Assembly: GCA_030180135.1 (NCBI GenBank) | Contig: CM058239.1 | Location: forward strand, 79,615,823 to 79,679,822 | Direction of reading: 5' to 3' | DNA length: 64,000 nt | From: Orychophragmus violaceus | Taxonomy: Eukaryota > Streptophyta > Magnoliopsida > Brassicales > Brassicaceae | Shown here: one piece after another, positions 31,655-43,160 of the stretch | Position numbering within the stretch: position 1 is the stretch's first letter | How the letters are laid out: the number at the start of each line of letters is the position of its first letter | Notes under the pieces: model-generated | Databases searched by the model: none | Seen by the model: only the letters and a program-made list of their open reading frames with translations | Told to the model about the DNA's origin: nothing | Position numbers and translations under genes: made by a program

Positions 31655-31700
31655 GTGTCGATCGACACAAAAGGTGTATCGATCGACACAGGTCGCGAAC
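31655..31700 (+). repeat. Palindrome pair inserted in integrase sequence
   Basis: Cores at 31658/31679. The pair and the following GGTCGCGAA replace the short linker between the Cys motif of the pre-integrase and ERASDLLG. The LTR has the same pair followed by GATCGCGAA, so this looks like a copied LTR piece of about 45 bp. Confidence 0.75.
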
Positions 31701-32514
31701 GAACAAAATGAAAGGGCCAGTGACTTATTGGGCTTTATGCATATGGATGTGTATGGCCCAATGAGCCCTAGTGCTAGAGGAAACTTTCAGTACTTCATTA
31801 CCTTTACTGACATTTTCAGTAGGTATGGTTATGTCTATTTAATGAGACATAAATTGGAATCTTTGAAGAGTTCAAATAGTTCCAGAATGAAGTACGGAAT
31901 CAACTTGGCGAAAGTATTAAAACTCTATGATAAGATCGTGGAGGTGGATACTTAAGCTAAGAATTCAGTGATCATCCGAGAGATTGTGGAATTGTTTCAC
32001 AACTCACTCCTCCTAAATCGGACTTTATTAGATATGGTTCGATCAATGATGAGTCACTCAGATCTTCCATTATCCTCCTAGGAACACGTTCTAGAAAACG
32101 TCTAAGTTTACACTAAGTAGGGTTCCATCAAAATCAGTTACAAAGACACCACATGAGATGTGGATTGGAAATGTTCCTAATTTTTCTTTCATGAAGATTT
32201 GGGGTTGTGAGTCTTATATTAAACGTTTAATCTCTGATAAGCTCACACCCAAATCCGATAAGTGCTACTTCGTTGGTTATCTTAACGAGACCGAGGCATG
32301 TTGCTTTTACAACCGGTCCGAGAACAAATTGTTTGTTGCTTGGAACTATGTTTTCTTGAGAAAGACTTTCTTTCCAGGAAGAACAGTGGGAGTAAAAGTA
32401 CAACTCGAAGAAATTCGAGAATAACAGGAGACTGCTCAACCTGTTGAGGAAGAGCAGCAGTTGGATCTACAAAGAATTGTAGAACCTGATACTATGGTGC
32501 CTGAAGTTTGCAAG

Positions 32515-32720
32515 GATCTGGTAAATGTATATTCGATATACATTCAAATGGCGAGTTTCTGAGGAAGTGTCGATCGACACAAAGGTGTATCGATCGACAT
32601 AGATTTCGAACCAAAATATTGATTTTGGTTTATGACTTAATTAACTACGGTTTAAATCTTGGTTAATTAAGTCGTGGTAAAAGTCTATATATGAGATATG
32701 TGCGCGACTTTTACACAAAA
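32515..32720 (+). repeat. LTR fragment embedded in copia 1 pol
   Basis: From GATCTGGTAAATGTATATTC to CGCGACTTTTACACAAAA this tracks the LTR (34605-34778) in order, including the palindrome pair (32570/32590), CTACGGTTTAAATCTTGG and the TATA-like stretch. It separates integrase from RT sequence. It is more diverged than the two LTRs are from each other. Confidence 0.85.
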
Positions 32721-33590
32721 CTGAAGCTCGCAGATCCGAAAGGATTCGTCACGAACCCGAGAAATGTGGATTTCTCGTGACCAATTGCCATGATCTGTTG
32801 ATCATTGAAAGTGACGGGCCTGCGAATTTTGAAGAAGCAATGATGAGCTCTGACTCCGAAAATGGTAATATTCTGATATACAAAGCTAGGTTGGTGGCAA
32901 AAGGTTACAAACAAATTCATGGTATTGACTAAGAAGGAACCTATTCCCCAGTCACTATGCTTAAGTCCATTCGGATTCTCCTAGCAACCGCCGCTCATTA
33001 CGATTATGAGATCTGGCAGAAGGATGTGAAAACAGTTTTTCATAATGGAATTCTGAAAAGGATATGTACATGACATAACCTGAAGGTTTCATTGATCCTA
33101 ATCCTGCTAGGAAGGTATGCAAGCTTCAACGATCCACTTATGGATTGAAGCAAGCATCTCGGAGTTGGAATCTTCGTTTTGATGAAGCAGTCAAAAGGTT
33201 TGACTTCATCAGGAACGAAGAGGAACCGTGTGTTTACAAGATGACAAATGAAGTTCCATTGTTTCAGTCTGTTAAGACTTGACTCGAAAGTTGTTTTTCG
33301 ATAAAACCATGGGAGAAGCCATACACATTCTTGGAATATGAATCTATGGAGATAGATTGGACAAGCTAATTGGATTGTGTCAAGATACTTATATTGATAA
33401 GGTCTTGCACAGGTCCAGTATGCATGATTCCAAGAAGGGCTTCATGCCAATGACTCCTGGCATTACTCTTAGCAAGACGCAGTGTCCTTCGACGCGTGCT
33501 GAGCCAGAGCGAATGAGGGTCAGACCACTGCTAGAGGCATTAGATGTCTTAAGATGTGATATTAATTTTAGTGGAAGTCATTGTTGTTGA

Positions 33591-34381
33591 TTTTAGTTAT
33601 GACATGATGTTCATGTAAACATAATTTGATTATGTTAATTAAATCTGACATCAGTATTATTTAATTATATTATTAAATAATAGTCCCAAAGTAATTTATG
33701 ACATTTTATAGGTCATCAAGTATGTGACTTGATCATGAAACCATATAAATGATAAATTACATAAATTATGTTGGTCCCTGGTCAAGGTTGTTAAAGTGGG
33801 ACATTAACAACCGCGTGAGGCTAGTATGTGAGGTGACTGATGACTAAGTTTCATGGAGTCATTAATAAGAGTATTAAAGTCAATCACATAGATATGTGTT
33901 GGAGAATCCATGATCGGACTTGACCCGTTGATGAGAACTCTACAAGATGGTTATATGAGTGTCATAAGAGTTTTTCATTACTACTCTAGAGTATAGTCCT
34001 TAGACCTGAGTTCATCATGATTTCTTACATATGGATTGGTCCGTCTTGACATTGTCAAACGTCAGCCGTAACTGGTGACTATAAAGACACTGATTGGGCG
34101 TATCATGAAATGTGAAAGGGGCATGGATGGAAAAAGATGGGATTTGTACCTCCTATATAACAGGAGATAAATATCTCAGGGCCTATGGAAGATTTGATAC
34201 TGGAAATGCGTGGCCGGGCTCAAACGAGGTGATTGTCAGTCGTTTTTCTTATCAGTATAAATCAGAGTTCGATAAACATGATCTAGCTAAATAAGGATGA
34301 CACAGTTCTTGCCTTATGCCAGATCGAAATATAGATACAAAGGGATTATAGGAATAGATGATTCCAGTACAAGTGGGAGAT
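33591..34381 (+). other. Copia 1 3' untranslated region
   Basis: Non-coding, with no palindrome pair. It ends AAGTGGGAGAT just before the LTR, the purine tract. A 60-codon frame at 34112-34294 has no domain. Confidence 0.7.
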
Positions 34382-35066
34382 TGTTGGAAATGTCCTGAAA
34401 TCTATTGTACTCACTCTAAGTGAAAGTTGTATTGTCGAGATGAGACAGTCATATAACACTGGGTAATCATAATGCTTTGCTAGAATCCACTTGTGATCAA
34501 TAAGTTTAGAACTCATTGCTAGTGTTATATGATCCTACAGGGTCACACACCTAAGAAAACTGGACATAGAATATGAGGTTGATCATTATTGTAATGATCT
34601 GGTAAATGCATATTTGATATGCATTCAATATCAAGTTTCTAAGGCAGTGTCGATCGACACAGCATGTGCATCGATCGACACAGATCGCGAATGACTCGAT
34701 TAACTTCGGTTTAATCCTTGGTTAATCAGGTTGTGGTATAAGTCAACATATATAAGATATATGGTCGACTTTTACATAAAAAAAAACCTAATCGATAACC
34801 ACCATAAACAAACAGAGAACCTCCTGAGAGATCTGATCTCTAACGGCACTAGCATCCCGTCTGTTCCAATTTGTGTGCGTGTGGATACCAGTAGAGGCGC
34901 AGCATTTGAGGCGCTTAAGGATCTCGATTACTTGCAAATCTTCCGCTGCTAATTACCAGGTAATCCTGAGATCTCTTGATTCAATCTACATGAACCCTAG
35001 ATCTTAGGGAATGGAATTTATACCTAGGGTTGCTAATCTGATTAGGAACTGCTAGAAATTCCTACA
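34382..35066 (+). repeat. Copia 1 3' LTR
   Basis: 685 bp, TGTTGGAAATG...CTACA. Palindrome pair at 34650/34671; TATATAAGATATATGG at about 34749; conserved TTTGTGTGCGTGTGGATACC block at about 34870. Confidence 0.95.
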
Positions 35067-35440
35067 GAACTAACAAACGTTTGAGATTGTTGAGAAAAAG
35101 GAGCGTGAGATCTAAAAGTCCGATTGATGGTTTTTGTCAAGACGTTGTAAGTTCACATCACATGTCCCGATTGACCTAATCAGCCTATAGCTTATAATAT
35201 GTTTTTTCTATTACTATAGACATTGATTTGGTGGTAAACAATTGATTTGGTAAATACTATTTTGAGTATCATATAAGGTTCAGTCCCGATAGTCCGATTA
35301 AGGCCCGATCAAATTCTCTTATGGTAAGTACTCTCTAATTTTTCCAGTCCATGGTAGTATTCTTCCGAATCAATATAAGTTTAATCAAATGATACGGTAT
35401 AAATCCTATTATTATCTTATTTGGACTATGAAAACGTATT
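35067..35440. repeat. ~350-bp tandem repeat unit right of copia 1
   Basis: GAACTAACAAACGTTTGAGA, then aggagcgtgagatctaaaag, ggttcagtcccgatagtccg and (t)ggtaagtactct match the units at 19480-19835. It is the interrupted continuation of the array. Confidence 0.75.
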
Positions 35441-36169
35441 TATGGTTTTGGTTCGAAATATGGTTTACAATAATTTGTACACAACCCTTGATATAGACGC
35501 TCCAGATTTTGACAATATTGCAAGTTAAATATCTTTCTATATCGGTTTGAGAATAAACAAGAAAATATATGCAGAAACTGAATATCTTAACAAATTTCGT
35601 ATTATGTAAACAAATTATTGTTATGTCAACGTATAAAAAGGAATAAATTGAAAAAAGTAAAAGATATTGTGTATTTCGATAGATGTCTATAAAATGAATA
35701 AATTTGAAAAGGTGCGACAATATATTTTACATTCCGAGTAAGTCTATTGTTAAACAAAATATATGTATTAATCAATTTCTAGAAATATAAAAATATATGT
35801 AAAACATCTATACCCATTAAAATCGCCTAGAATATATGTATAGTTATGGATCTAGATATTCATATTCATTTAGATACATTAATATTTACTAAAAAACGTA
35901 TTTCAAAAATTTCTCAACAAACTTTCTTATATCAGATATTTTGTTATATATTCATTTATAAACCAAAAAATCGTTTCTTAGAGATGGGGAAATATTCCAT
36001 AATATATTAATATTCTACCTTACTAACTTAGATCTAAATCAATGGGAAATCTATATATATATATATTTGTAATTTGCAAATCACAACTATGATATGATGG
36101 ATTCAAAAAGTCTGGATGTTTTTAATAACAGAGAATTAACAAATATTTATGATTTACAGTGTGTTTTAG
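35441..36169. other. AT-rich non-coding DNA
   Basis: No gene. A (TA)n run at about 36051-36065. The 102-codon minus frame at 35412-35720 is AT-biased with no domain. Confidence 0.4.
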
Positions 36170-37075
36170 ATAAATGGTGAATCAAAGCTCGAATTCTTAG
36201 AAAGTGGAACAAGTTTATTTCTCCATCCGTTCCAACGATCGATCTCATATTAGTAGACGAACGGTTTAGTGTTCAAATTTCCATTACTAATATATATTCA
36301 GCTCTTAGAACTCAGTGGACGATGCTTTGTGTAACGTATCTTTATTCTTATAAAATTTCCTCACAGGGTTCTAAAATTCATGCAATAATTCCTAAGAAAT
36401 TATGGCAACCATCTTGGACGAGAATTATTATTGAGGATACTACAGTTATCACTCAAACGTTTAAGGTTCATTTTTGTACGAATTATCTTCGCGAAACACC
36501 TCATCCTTGGGAAATTTTGTTTACTGAGGAAACATCCCCAGCGAGGGTTGCCGGTGGGGTTGATAGTTTTTTCTTTCATTTTGGTCCATTCACTAAATTT
36601 TTTATGGCGAACACAAAATTAATACAAGTCTTGATAATTTTGTTTTCAATGTTTATTTTTACAAATATCATACTTTTATTAATTCATACCAAATTATAAA
36701 TTTTTGTAATTTTTTGGGTTAAATGTCTTCGGAAGAGTTATTAATGTTGGTGCTCTGCAACGATGGTACCTTCCATCAGGTTTTTCTTGGAAAAATATTC
36801 ATTTTGATTTGATGGATAGCAGGTTAGATACATAAGTGCTTATTTGATATGTTAATAGAGTATACAACATTTTAATGGTGTGTTTCAGATATTATATTCT
36901 AATGTCTATATCATGACCTTGATTGCAGAGGTGATATCTTATCGTGCAAACTGACTAATACATATGCACGTGATTTTGCTACCGAATTTTCGATCAATTG
37001 GTCTAAGTGCAACCTTGATTTTCCAGTAATGTGTGTCATACAATTTGGGCTTCTTAGCTTGCATAAAGGTAATTA
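36170..37075 (+). pseudogene. RPA1-like pseudogene (copy F), N-terminal half
   Basis: KARILRKWNKF and VPTIDLILVDE (about 36185-36265) match the OB-fold DBD-A start of plant RPA1-like proteins. GSKIHAIIPKKLWQPSW (about 36367) continues it, with a frameshift before FKVHFCTNYLRETPHPWEI. Farther on RGDILSCKLTNTYARDF, SINWSKCNLDFPVMCVIQF (about 36930-37055) is the DBD-B end. The zinc ribbon and C-terminal domain are missing. A separate copy (C) starts about 2.2 kb downstream on the same strand. Confidence 0.65.
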
Positions 37076-37796
37076 CTCGATGAATTATTATAACAAATAT
37101 TTTAAAATAACAAATTATAGAAGCCTCCATAACTCGGTTTATATATGTTGACATTTGTGTATAGGCGAGTACATTTGTGAACAAACTCATTGGTCCTGAA
37201 TATTTATAGATCCTCAAGATGTCCATGTTCAAGGAATGAAGATAGCAATTATTAACAAGAATATTTAGTATTCTAAAATATATATCTACAGATAGAATAT
37301 TCTTTTCTACAGTTCGAATTATTGGTAAGTAAGTTAAATGGTTTTGTTAAGAATATTCTTAGCTATTGTCATATGTTGTTCGGACCAAACTGTTGTTCGA
37401 TTTTATTTAAGAATATTCTTAGCTATTGTCATATGTTTGATTCATCCGCAAAAATTATTATTTCAAGTCGACTAAATAAATTTTCTTAGCTATTATCCTT
37501 CGTTTAGAAATAGCTTAGCTATTTTCCTGCGTTTTATTTATCCTAAAAATTGATATTACAAGTCGGACTAATCAATATTCTAAACATAAAATAATTTCTT
37601 CAAACAAGTTCGACCAAACTGAAGCTTAACTTGTGATATCGGTTTCTTTCCGCCAGAAACCGAACCTCTTTCTCGACAGACGATTTGTAGTCTTTTCCCA
37701 GTCAGACATCGATGAGATAGAAATTGTTATGAGATCAACACTGAAACCAACGTTCTCCTTAAAATTAAGAAACTCATAGGAATCGATCTCAAGCAA
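37076..37796. other. Non-coding DNA
   Basis: aagaatattcttagctattgtcatatgtt occurs twice (about 37348 and 37410), and cttagctattntcct-like copies follow, a short degenerate repeat. No gene. Confidence 0.4.
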
Positions 37797-38421
37797 TCAT
37801 CTCGCTGCCGACTTGCCTTTCTTGAAAGACAATTTCGTCTGTCGTCCTTGCAAGACTTTTTCCTGATAGTCAGCTGCATAGATGGGAACCGTGATGAAAT
37901 CAACACCGGTCAGAGGATCTTCATGGGGTAAAAAGAATTCTGAACCGGCATGACAACGATTCCAAAACAGCCATCTCTCGACCAACCTAGCTCTGTTGAA
38001 CAGCTTTCTTAAAGAGAAATTTGTTCCACGTCTTCCAAGACGGGTCCACTCCGATTTACAATTGGTTGCTCTAAATCAAAAAAGAAAAGAAATATAAATC
38101 AGGGTTCCTATAATCGAAGATCCAAAACGAAAATATAGAAAGAAGAAATTAACTTACGCGGAAAGTAACCGATCTCAGAATAGCGGACCACAACATGTTA
38201 CTGAAATTAACGACGCATCATATTCGATCCAAATGAATGATATGAGCGTCGCCCTTAAGTTGGGAAGGGCGACAAACGGAAGGAACCATCGGGACAAATC
38301 TATTTAATGACGAGTTACCCCTTATCAAAAAGACCATATGTTCATCGACGAACTCGATCATGCATGACTCCAGAGGTCGACACATATTCAAACACAAGAA
38401 AAATGATGAACATGTTTGCAT
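37797..38421 (-). other. Unrecognised broken coding remnant
   Basis: Two minus-strand frames, 38421-38218 (CRPLESCMIEFVDEHMVFLI, then GDAHIIHLDRI) and 37985-37797 (EFFLPHEDPLTGVDFITVP, ending KKGKSAAR), have non-random composition and are separated by an intron-like AT-rich piece (about 38150-38080). I do not recognise the family. They lie between a Helitron-type end and RPA1-like copy F, so could be captured exons. Confidence 0.3.
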
Positions 38422-38813
38422 GTTTAATTTATGAATAAAGATAAAAGCCAGAAAACAAATGGAAGTTTTTGTATAACCGAGGGAAAGGGAAGAAGTGAGT
38501 ATGGTGAAGAGTGATGATAGTATAGGCTATATTTAAAGCAGAAGAAATGATGGTTATCGAAGAGACCCTCATGCATGTCAATCTTGATTTAAAGAAACAT
38601 GACATTATGTGTACGCGGAGCACATTCATTGGTTCAAGAAAAAGTGGTTTTAATAATTTTTACATTGTTAAATATACAAATATTAAACAAAAAATATGTC
38701 CAAGAAAAACATAATGTTTATATACTGCTTTTAGTTTTTTTATACATACAATGCTATAATGTTTTTCGTATCAGTATATACTTATTATTTTATGCATCCG
38801 ATTCGAACGTAAT

Positions 38814-39107
38814 AATTCGGATATGCATATGAAACTATGAATTAAATCTTATACCATCTCGATATAGAAAAAAGTTATATCACATTTTATCTTGACACTA
38901 ATCAAGAAATACACCTAAATTAATTAACAACGGAATAATGCCCGCCCATATAATTCGGATATGCATATTAAACTATGAATTAAATCCTATACCATCTCGA
39001 TATAGAAAAAGTTATATCACGGTTTATCTTGACACTAATCGAGAAATACACCGAAATTAATTAACAATGGAATAATGCCCGCACATGCGTGCGGGTCGAT
39101 CACCTAG
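38814..39107 (+). mobile_element. Helitron 3' end with duplicated tail
   Basis: A ~138-bp tail is present twice in tandem (AATTCGGATATGCATAT at 38814 and 38952, with the TATCACNNTTTATCTTGACA and AACNNGGAATAATGCCCGC phrases in register). Only the second copy ends with a full hairpin, CCCGCACATGCGTGCGGG (39078-39095), and CTAG (39104-39107). In the first the hairpin is cut to GCCCGCCCATA. The host T after CTAG is A here. A truncated end lying next to a complete one suggests one Helitron inserted beside or read through another. Confidence 0.75.
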
Positions 39108-39324
39108 ATTCAGATAAATGAGATAAAAATACGGTATCCCGTATCATAAGCAAAATCCGTCGTTCTAATAAGCAAAAAACGTCTTCACAAGCCCACTTCA
39201 CATATTGTGTATACTTTCTTCAGGTAACAAGAGTTCAAACATCATGTGAGCAGTCCTTATTCAAGAAACATAAAGCATGTCTTTAGATAGGTAAAAAATG
39301 TTATGGTTAATGCTTTTTCTTCCA

Positions 39325-41219
39325 AAGAGTATGTTGGCGACTTCCGTCCAAGTGAACTTCCTTACAAGTTATCAATCACCCGTACTACAGGAACTAAACC
39401 ATTTAAAGATTTTAGATTGAGAAGCACGATAAGTATTGTTATACTTTTCTCAAATTCTCGAGGGATCTCCTGACAAAAGATTTTTGATTGGTAAGATGCT
39501 ATTTTGTAATATATGTACTGTTCCTTATGTTATACTTTTCATTAAATAGTTGTTAATTGTTGTTTTACCTAAGTAAGATGTTATGGGAGTCATTTTCCAC
39601 ATGAGTGCTATTAAAAATGTGAAGACTATGAGCAAGTCGGGAAACAACACCAAACTTGAATTATTCCTGAAAGATAATGGTTAAAAATTATTCGTAATAA
39701 ATGTTATAATTAATAAATAACTTTATATGATTTTTTATCGTCTATATGAATATAGAGATGTTGCGTTGTCTTGCACTTTATGGGGAGATTATGCCAAACA
39801 AGTGATTGACCACACTTCCACGAATAGCTCATCTCCTGTCGTGGTTATTATCCGGTTTGCATGGATCAAAGAATATGGAGGTAACTACTCAAATCTCCTA
39901 ATGGATGATCTGCTGTATATAACATTAATGGTTTAATGGTACATCTTGAATGCTTACAACTCGACTCAACTCACATTCGGAGATGAAAAGAACCCTGAGA
40001 TTTCAAAGTGGTTGGATAGGTAATGTCATACATTATGTTTTAAATATTTGTCTGAACATTTTCAATTGAAGAGTATATATATTCATTAAAAATCTATTTT
40101 ACAGTATACCAAAAGAATCTCAAGCTCTAATTATCAAGTCTGAGAAAAGCATGGTTTATTTTGGATCGGGTCCACTCTTGGATTTGCGTACTGAATTTTT
40201 CATCAAGAATAATAGAATGACTATACTTGGAATTCTGCAAGCGAAAAGGGTTAGTTATCTGCATTTAAACTTCCAAATATATTTGTATTTAATTGAAATC
40301 ATTAATTTAATTACTTAATGATTTTATTGTTGTTTATCATGCTAAGGTGGTTACGTGTGCCACAATTGTCTCAATTGACAATTAAAAAAATGGTATTTTT
40401 AAGCTTGCAAAATTTGCAAACTGAACGTGCTTCAGTATGGATCAGATTCAAAAGATGAGGAAGATTCCAAACCCTTATATAATTGTAAAACATTTGGCGA
40501 TGTGATAAATGTCTTTGTAAGATAATTTGTTTATAAGTATGCTGTTTTATTTAACTTATATATCAAAAACATATTTGTTTATATATTGTTTATGTATGCT
40601 CTAGATATTATTTGATCTTCCGCGTGTCTGATTATTCCGAGGGTGAAGCAAAATTTCTCGCATTTGATGAAGTTGGAGATAAGCTTGTGAAGAGATCGGC
40701 TGACAATATCTACAATGAATTCAGAAGGAAAATGGAGGTATTTGAATTTTTTATTTATTTTGAAATTATAAAACTATTTATATTGAGAATTCATTGTTTT
40801 TTCTTTTTTTGTCTTCTTAGGAAGATCCATATTATCTCCTTACTGAATTATATAATTTCATTGGTCCCAACTATCTATTCAAAGTGACCATTCCATATGA
40901 CAATGTTCAGAAGGTGTCAAGAAGTCCATATGTCGTAGACTTATTTTGGGATGATGACTCTGCCATCGATGAATTTGAGAATTTAACTAACTTGACTAAG
41001 GTACGTAATATATTTGGATCATTTTGAAACATTATGTTAAACCATGAATAAAAATTTGCTAATATTTTTATTTGATTAGGGACATCTTATGCTTACCTCG
41101 GGTATGCAGACTGGTTCTGATGCATCAATGGCCCTAGCATTTACACCATTAACATCAAAAAGACCAGAAGATGGCATCTCTTTAACTAGTGTTGGTGAAA
41201 ATTCATCGGTTTGAAAAAA
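39325..41219 (+). pseudogene. RPA1-like gene, nearly complete (copy C)
   Basis: In order: DBD-A end FSSKEYVGDFRPSELPYKLS (about 39335-39390); DBD-B DVMGVIFHMSAIKNVKTMSK (about 39582-39640); ALSCTLWGDYAKQVIDHTST (about 39766-39825); zinc-ribbon region ATIVSID, then ACKICKL and LYNCKTFGDV (about 40360-40510). The C-terminal OB domain YYLIFRVSDYSEGEAKFLAF, LVKRSADNIYNEFRRK, then NFIGPNYLFKVTIPYDNVQ and SPYVVDLFWDD (40600-41000) follows. The last exon with TPLTSKRPEDGISLTSV and a basic tail ends at TGA near 41217. Exons are separated by plausible GT..AG introns. A TAA just before the Cys pair and another after VSIDN make it a likely pseudogene. It is the best-preserved RPA1-like copy in the window. 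Confidence 0.8.
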
Positions 41220-42564
41220 GATTAAGCAGGAAGACAAGGAAGCGTTAAAAAGAAGGATATTTTTCGTATCTTCTTTTGTGTTACCATTTTTTAGATTATC
41301 GTCGTATTGTGAAAACACTTTGGTATTTTTAATTGAAATATCCATTTAATCGTTTAATTTTTCTTCCAAGTTATCAATATAACAAATCTTATTTTATAAA
41401 TTGGATACAAACATGCAACCAAAAAATATTCTCAAGAAGATTCTCTAGATTTCTTTTTCCATCAATTATTATATTGAAGATTATTTAAAGATATCTTTAA
41501 ATAAAGTTAACAAAATTTATGGAATCTTCCATAACAGAAAATAGAAATTTGTTAAGTTTATAGTTAGTACAAAATATATGAAATCTTCCATAATGGAGGT
41601 TTGAGTATTATGTTTGAGAGGATCAATATATTATCCACAACTTTGAGTTATGTATTATCCGCCGTCAAATCCGTAACATGTAACTTCGATTAAGATAGAA
41701 CTACTCCCCTTTCAAATATTCAATTATTCACCTCGCCACAATCTCGTTCTTATTATGAGTCTATTATTCATCTTTGTTAGGATTGTTTGAAGACTTTAAT
41801 AATATATTTGGAGAGAATCAATTTATATCAAAATATGTATTGTTCACTTATATAAGTTCACAAGTTTATGAAATTATTTGACTTTCTTAATCAGAATTGT
41901 AACGACCACTTTTCATTTCATATGAAAAAGGTGGTCCCGATTCTGATAAAGAAAATGAAATAAGTTCATAAACATTTGATCATATTAAAAGGTCAAATGT
42001 AGATATGAGAAATACCGTGTTGGGTTTATATAATGCTGATGGTTATCATTTTTCTAATATTGACAAGGCTTATTGTAATTCTTAATTTGGTTGGGTTTAT
42101 CGACAACATAATCATTTTTTTTTAACTTTCACAAGGATTAATATGAAAAGGTTTACCTATTATGATAAACAAGATCATATAAGTTCATAAACTTATGAAC
42201 TTATCTAATTTCAAATCTTAATATTAAAAATTTTAGTTGGGTTTATCGAGAATAGGAAGTTTTTAATCGTTATTATTGTCTTGGCTTATTGTGGTTCAAA
42301 ACCAAATTTATTTGGGCTAAGAGAAAAAAATTTCATTAGCGGTTGTGGCCCAAATAGTTTCTCTAAACCAAGGGTTGTGACTTCTAATTTTTACACCTTT
42401 TACTATTATTAATTCAATGGTTTTCTTTTAGTGTTTCACACCTTTTACTCACCAAGTTAGGAAATTATTTAATTTTAAAACCCTAGACGCTTCATTTTTT
42501 ACCGCTTACTGAGAGAAAAAAAAAATTCAAGCTATTTCTGCGAAATTTTCTCCGAGGATCAACT
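41220..42564. other. Non-coding DNA with a hairpin
   Basis: At 41890-41947 ATCAGAAT...CGACCAC.TTTTCAT pairs with ATGAAAAAGGTGGTC..GATTCTGAT, a ~25-bp imperfect stem. Variants of ataagttcataaacnt recur near 41860, 41960 and 42180. No gene is seen; from 42480 the 5' region of RPA-like copy E begins. Confidence 0.5.
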
Positions 42565-42975
42565 ATGGCTCCACAGACTTTCAGAAAAATTTCTCAAAAA
42601 TTCTGCGTTATTGGATTTTTGTTAAGTCCATTGAACCAAAAATCTAAATGCTTTTGGTCGATGAAGAGGTAATCTTTCTTTTACTCTATAATTTGTTTTA
42701 TTTATTGGGTTATTACATGTTTTATTAAGGTATTCTTTTATTGATTTTGGGTATGAAAATAGAGGTTACTTTTCCTGACTCTTTCATTGAGAAATTCCGT
42801 TTCTCTACATGGTGTGAGGGTCGTTTGTTTAAACTTGCGGACGCTCGAGTTGTACAAGCACCGTAATATTTGTCATTGACCCTCACGATTTCAAGCTCAT
42901 ATTCAGGTTAAACACCTTTCTGTCTCACTTATGATAATATTCTGGAATGTCATTCACTACAAGAAATTTGATTAC

Positions 42976-43160
42976 TGATAGCATAACCAGATACCATTTT
43001 TGATGTTTATGCTATCTTTGACTGAACCGTGAATTAAAGATAGCGTTTGGTTATATCTAAACGCTATTAATGCTTTGAGCGGGACAAAAAATTCACGCGG
43101 GCCAAATTTTTATTACTTGGTGCCAATGAATTAACTCTAAACCGCTATGAATTCGTAAAG
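42976..43160. repeat. Left subterminal repeats of CACTA 1
   Basis: GATAGCATAACC, TATGCTATCTTTGA, AAGATAGCGTTTGG, AACGCTATTAATG and AACCGCTATGAATTC stand in both orientations in about 180 bp, followed by GAGCGGGACAAAAAATT. Such arrays bind the TNPA-type protein in Spm; the binding here is inferred. Confidence 0.7.

Larger units (their letters stand above)
31097..33590 (+). pseudogene. Copia 1 Pol remnant (AP, integrase, RT)
   Basis: Directly after gag, VLDTGCGAHI is the aspartic protease site. GAG-pre-integrase follows (LHSDGLLGSFDYESYEKCES), then integrase with FMHMDVYGPMSPSARGNFQY and FTDIFSRYGYVYLM (about 31730-31860). Most of the integrase core after this is deleted or shifted. FMKIWGCESYIKRL, KCYFVGY and FFPGRTVGVK (32158-32424) are the post-core part. 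RT pieces are IYKARLVAKGYKQIHGID, EIWQKDVKTVFHNG and LIGLCQDTYIDKVL (33340-33420). The YVDD-containing palm and RNase H are missing. There are many stops and shifts and two inserted LTR-like pieces (31655-31700, 32515-32720). Cannot supply activity. Confidence 0.88.
19836..35066 (+). mobile_element. Ty1/copia LTR retrotransposon (copia 1) with nested insertions
   Basis: The element starts TGTTGGGAATG at 19836 and ends CTACA at 35066, flanked by the direct repeat GAACT (19831-19835 and 35067-35071). The order is 5' LTR, tRNA-Met PBS, long leader, gag, pol remnant (protease, integrase, reverse transcriptase), 3' UTR, purine tract, 3' LTR. Integrase before RT is the copia order. Two other elements sit inside it: Athila 1 in the 5' LTR and a Cassandra TRIM in the leader. 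Without these the element is about 6.8 kb. pol is crippled by deletions, stops and an inserted LTR piece, so it cannot move by itself, although gag is open. Confidence 0.95.
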
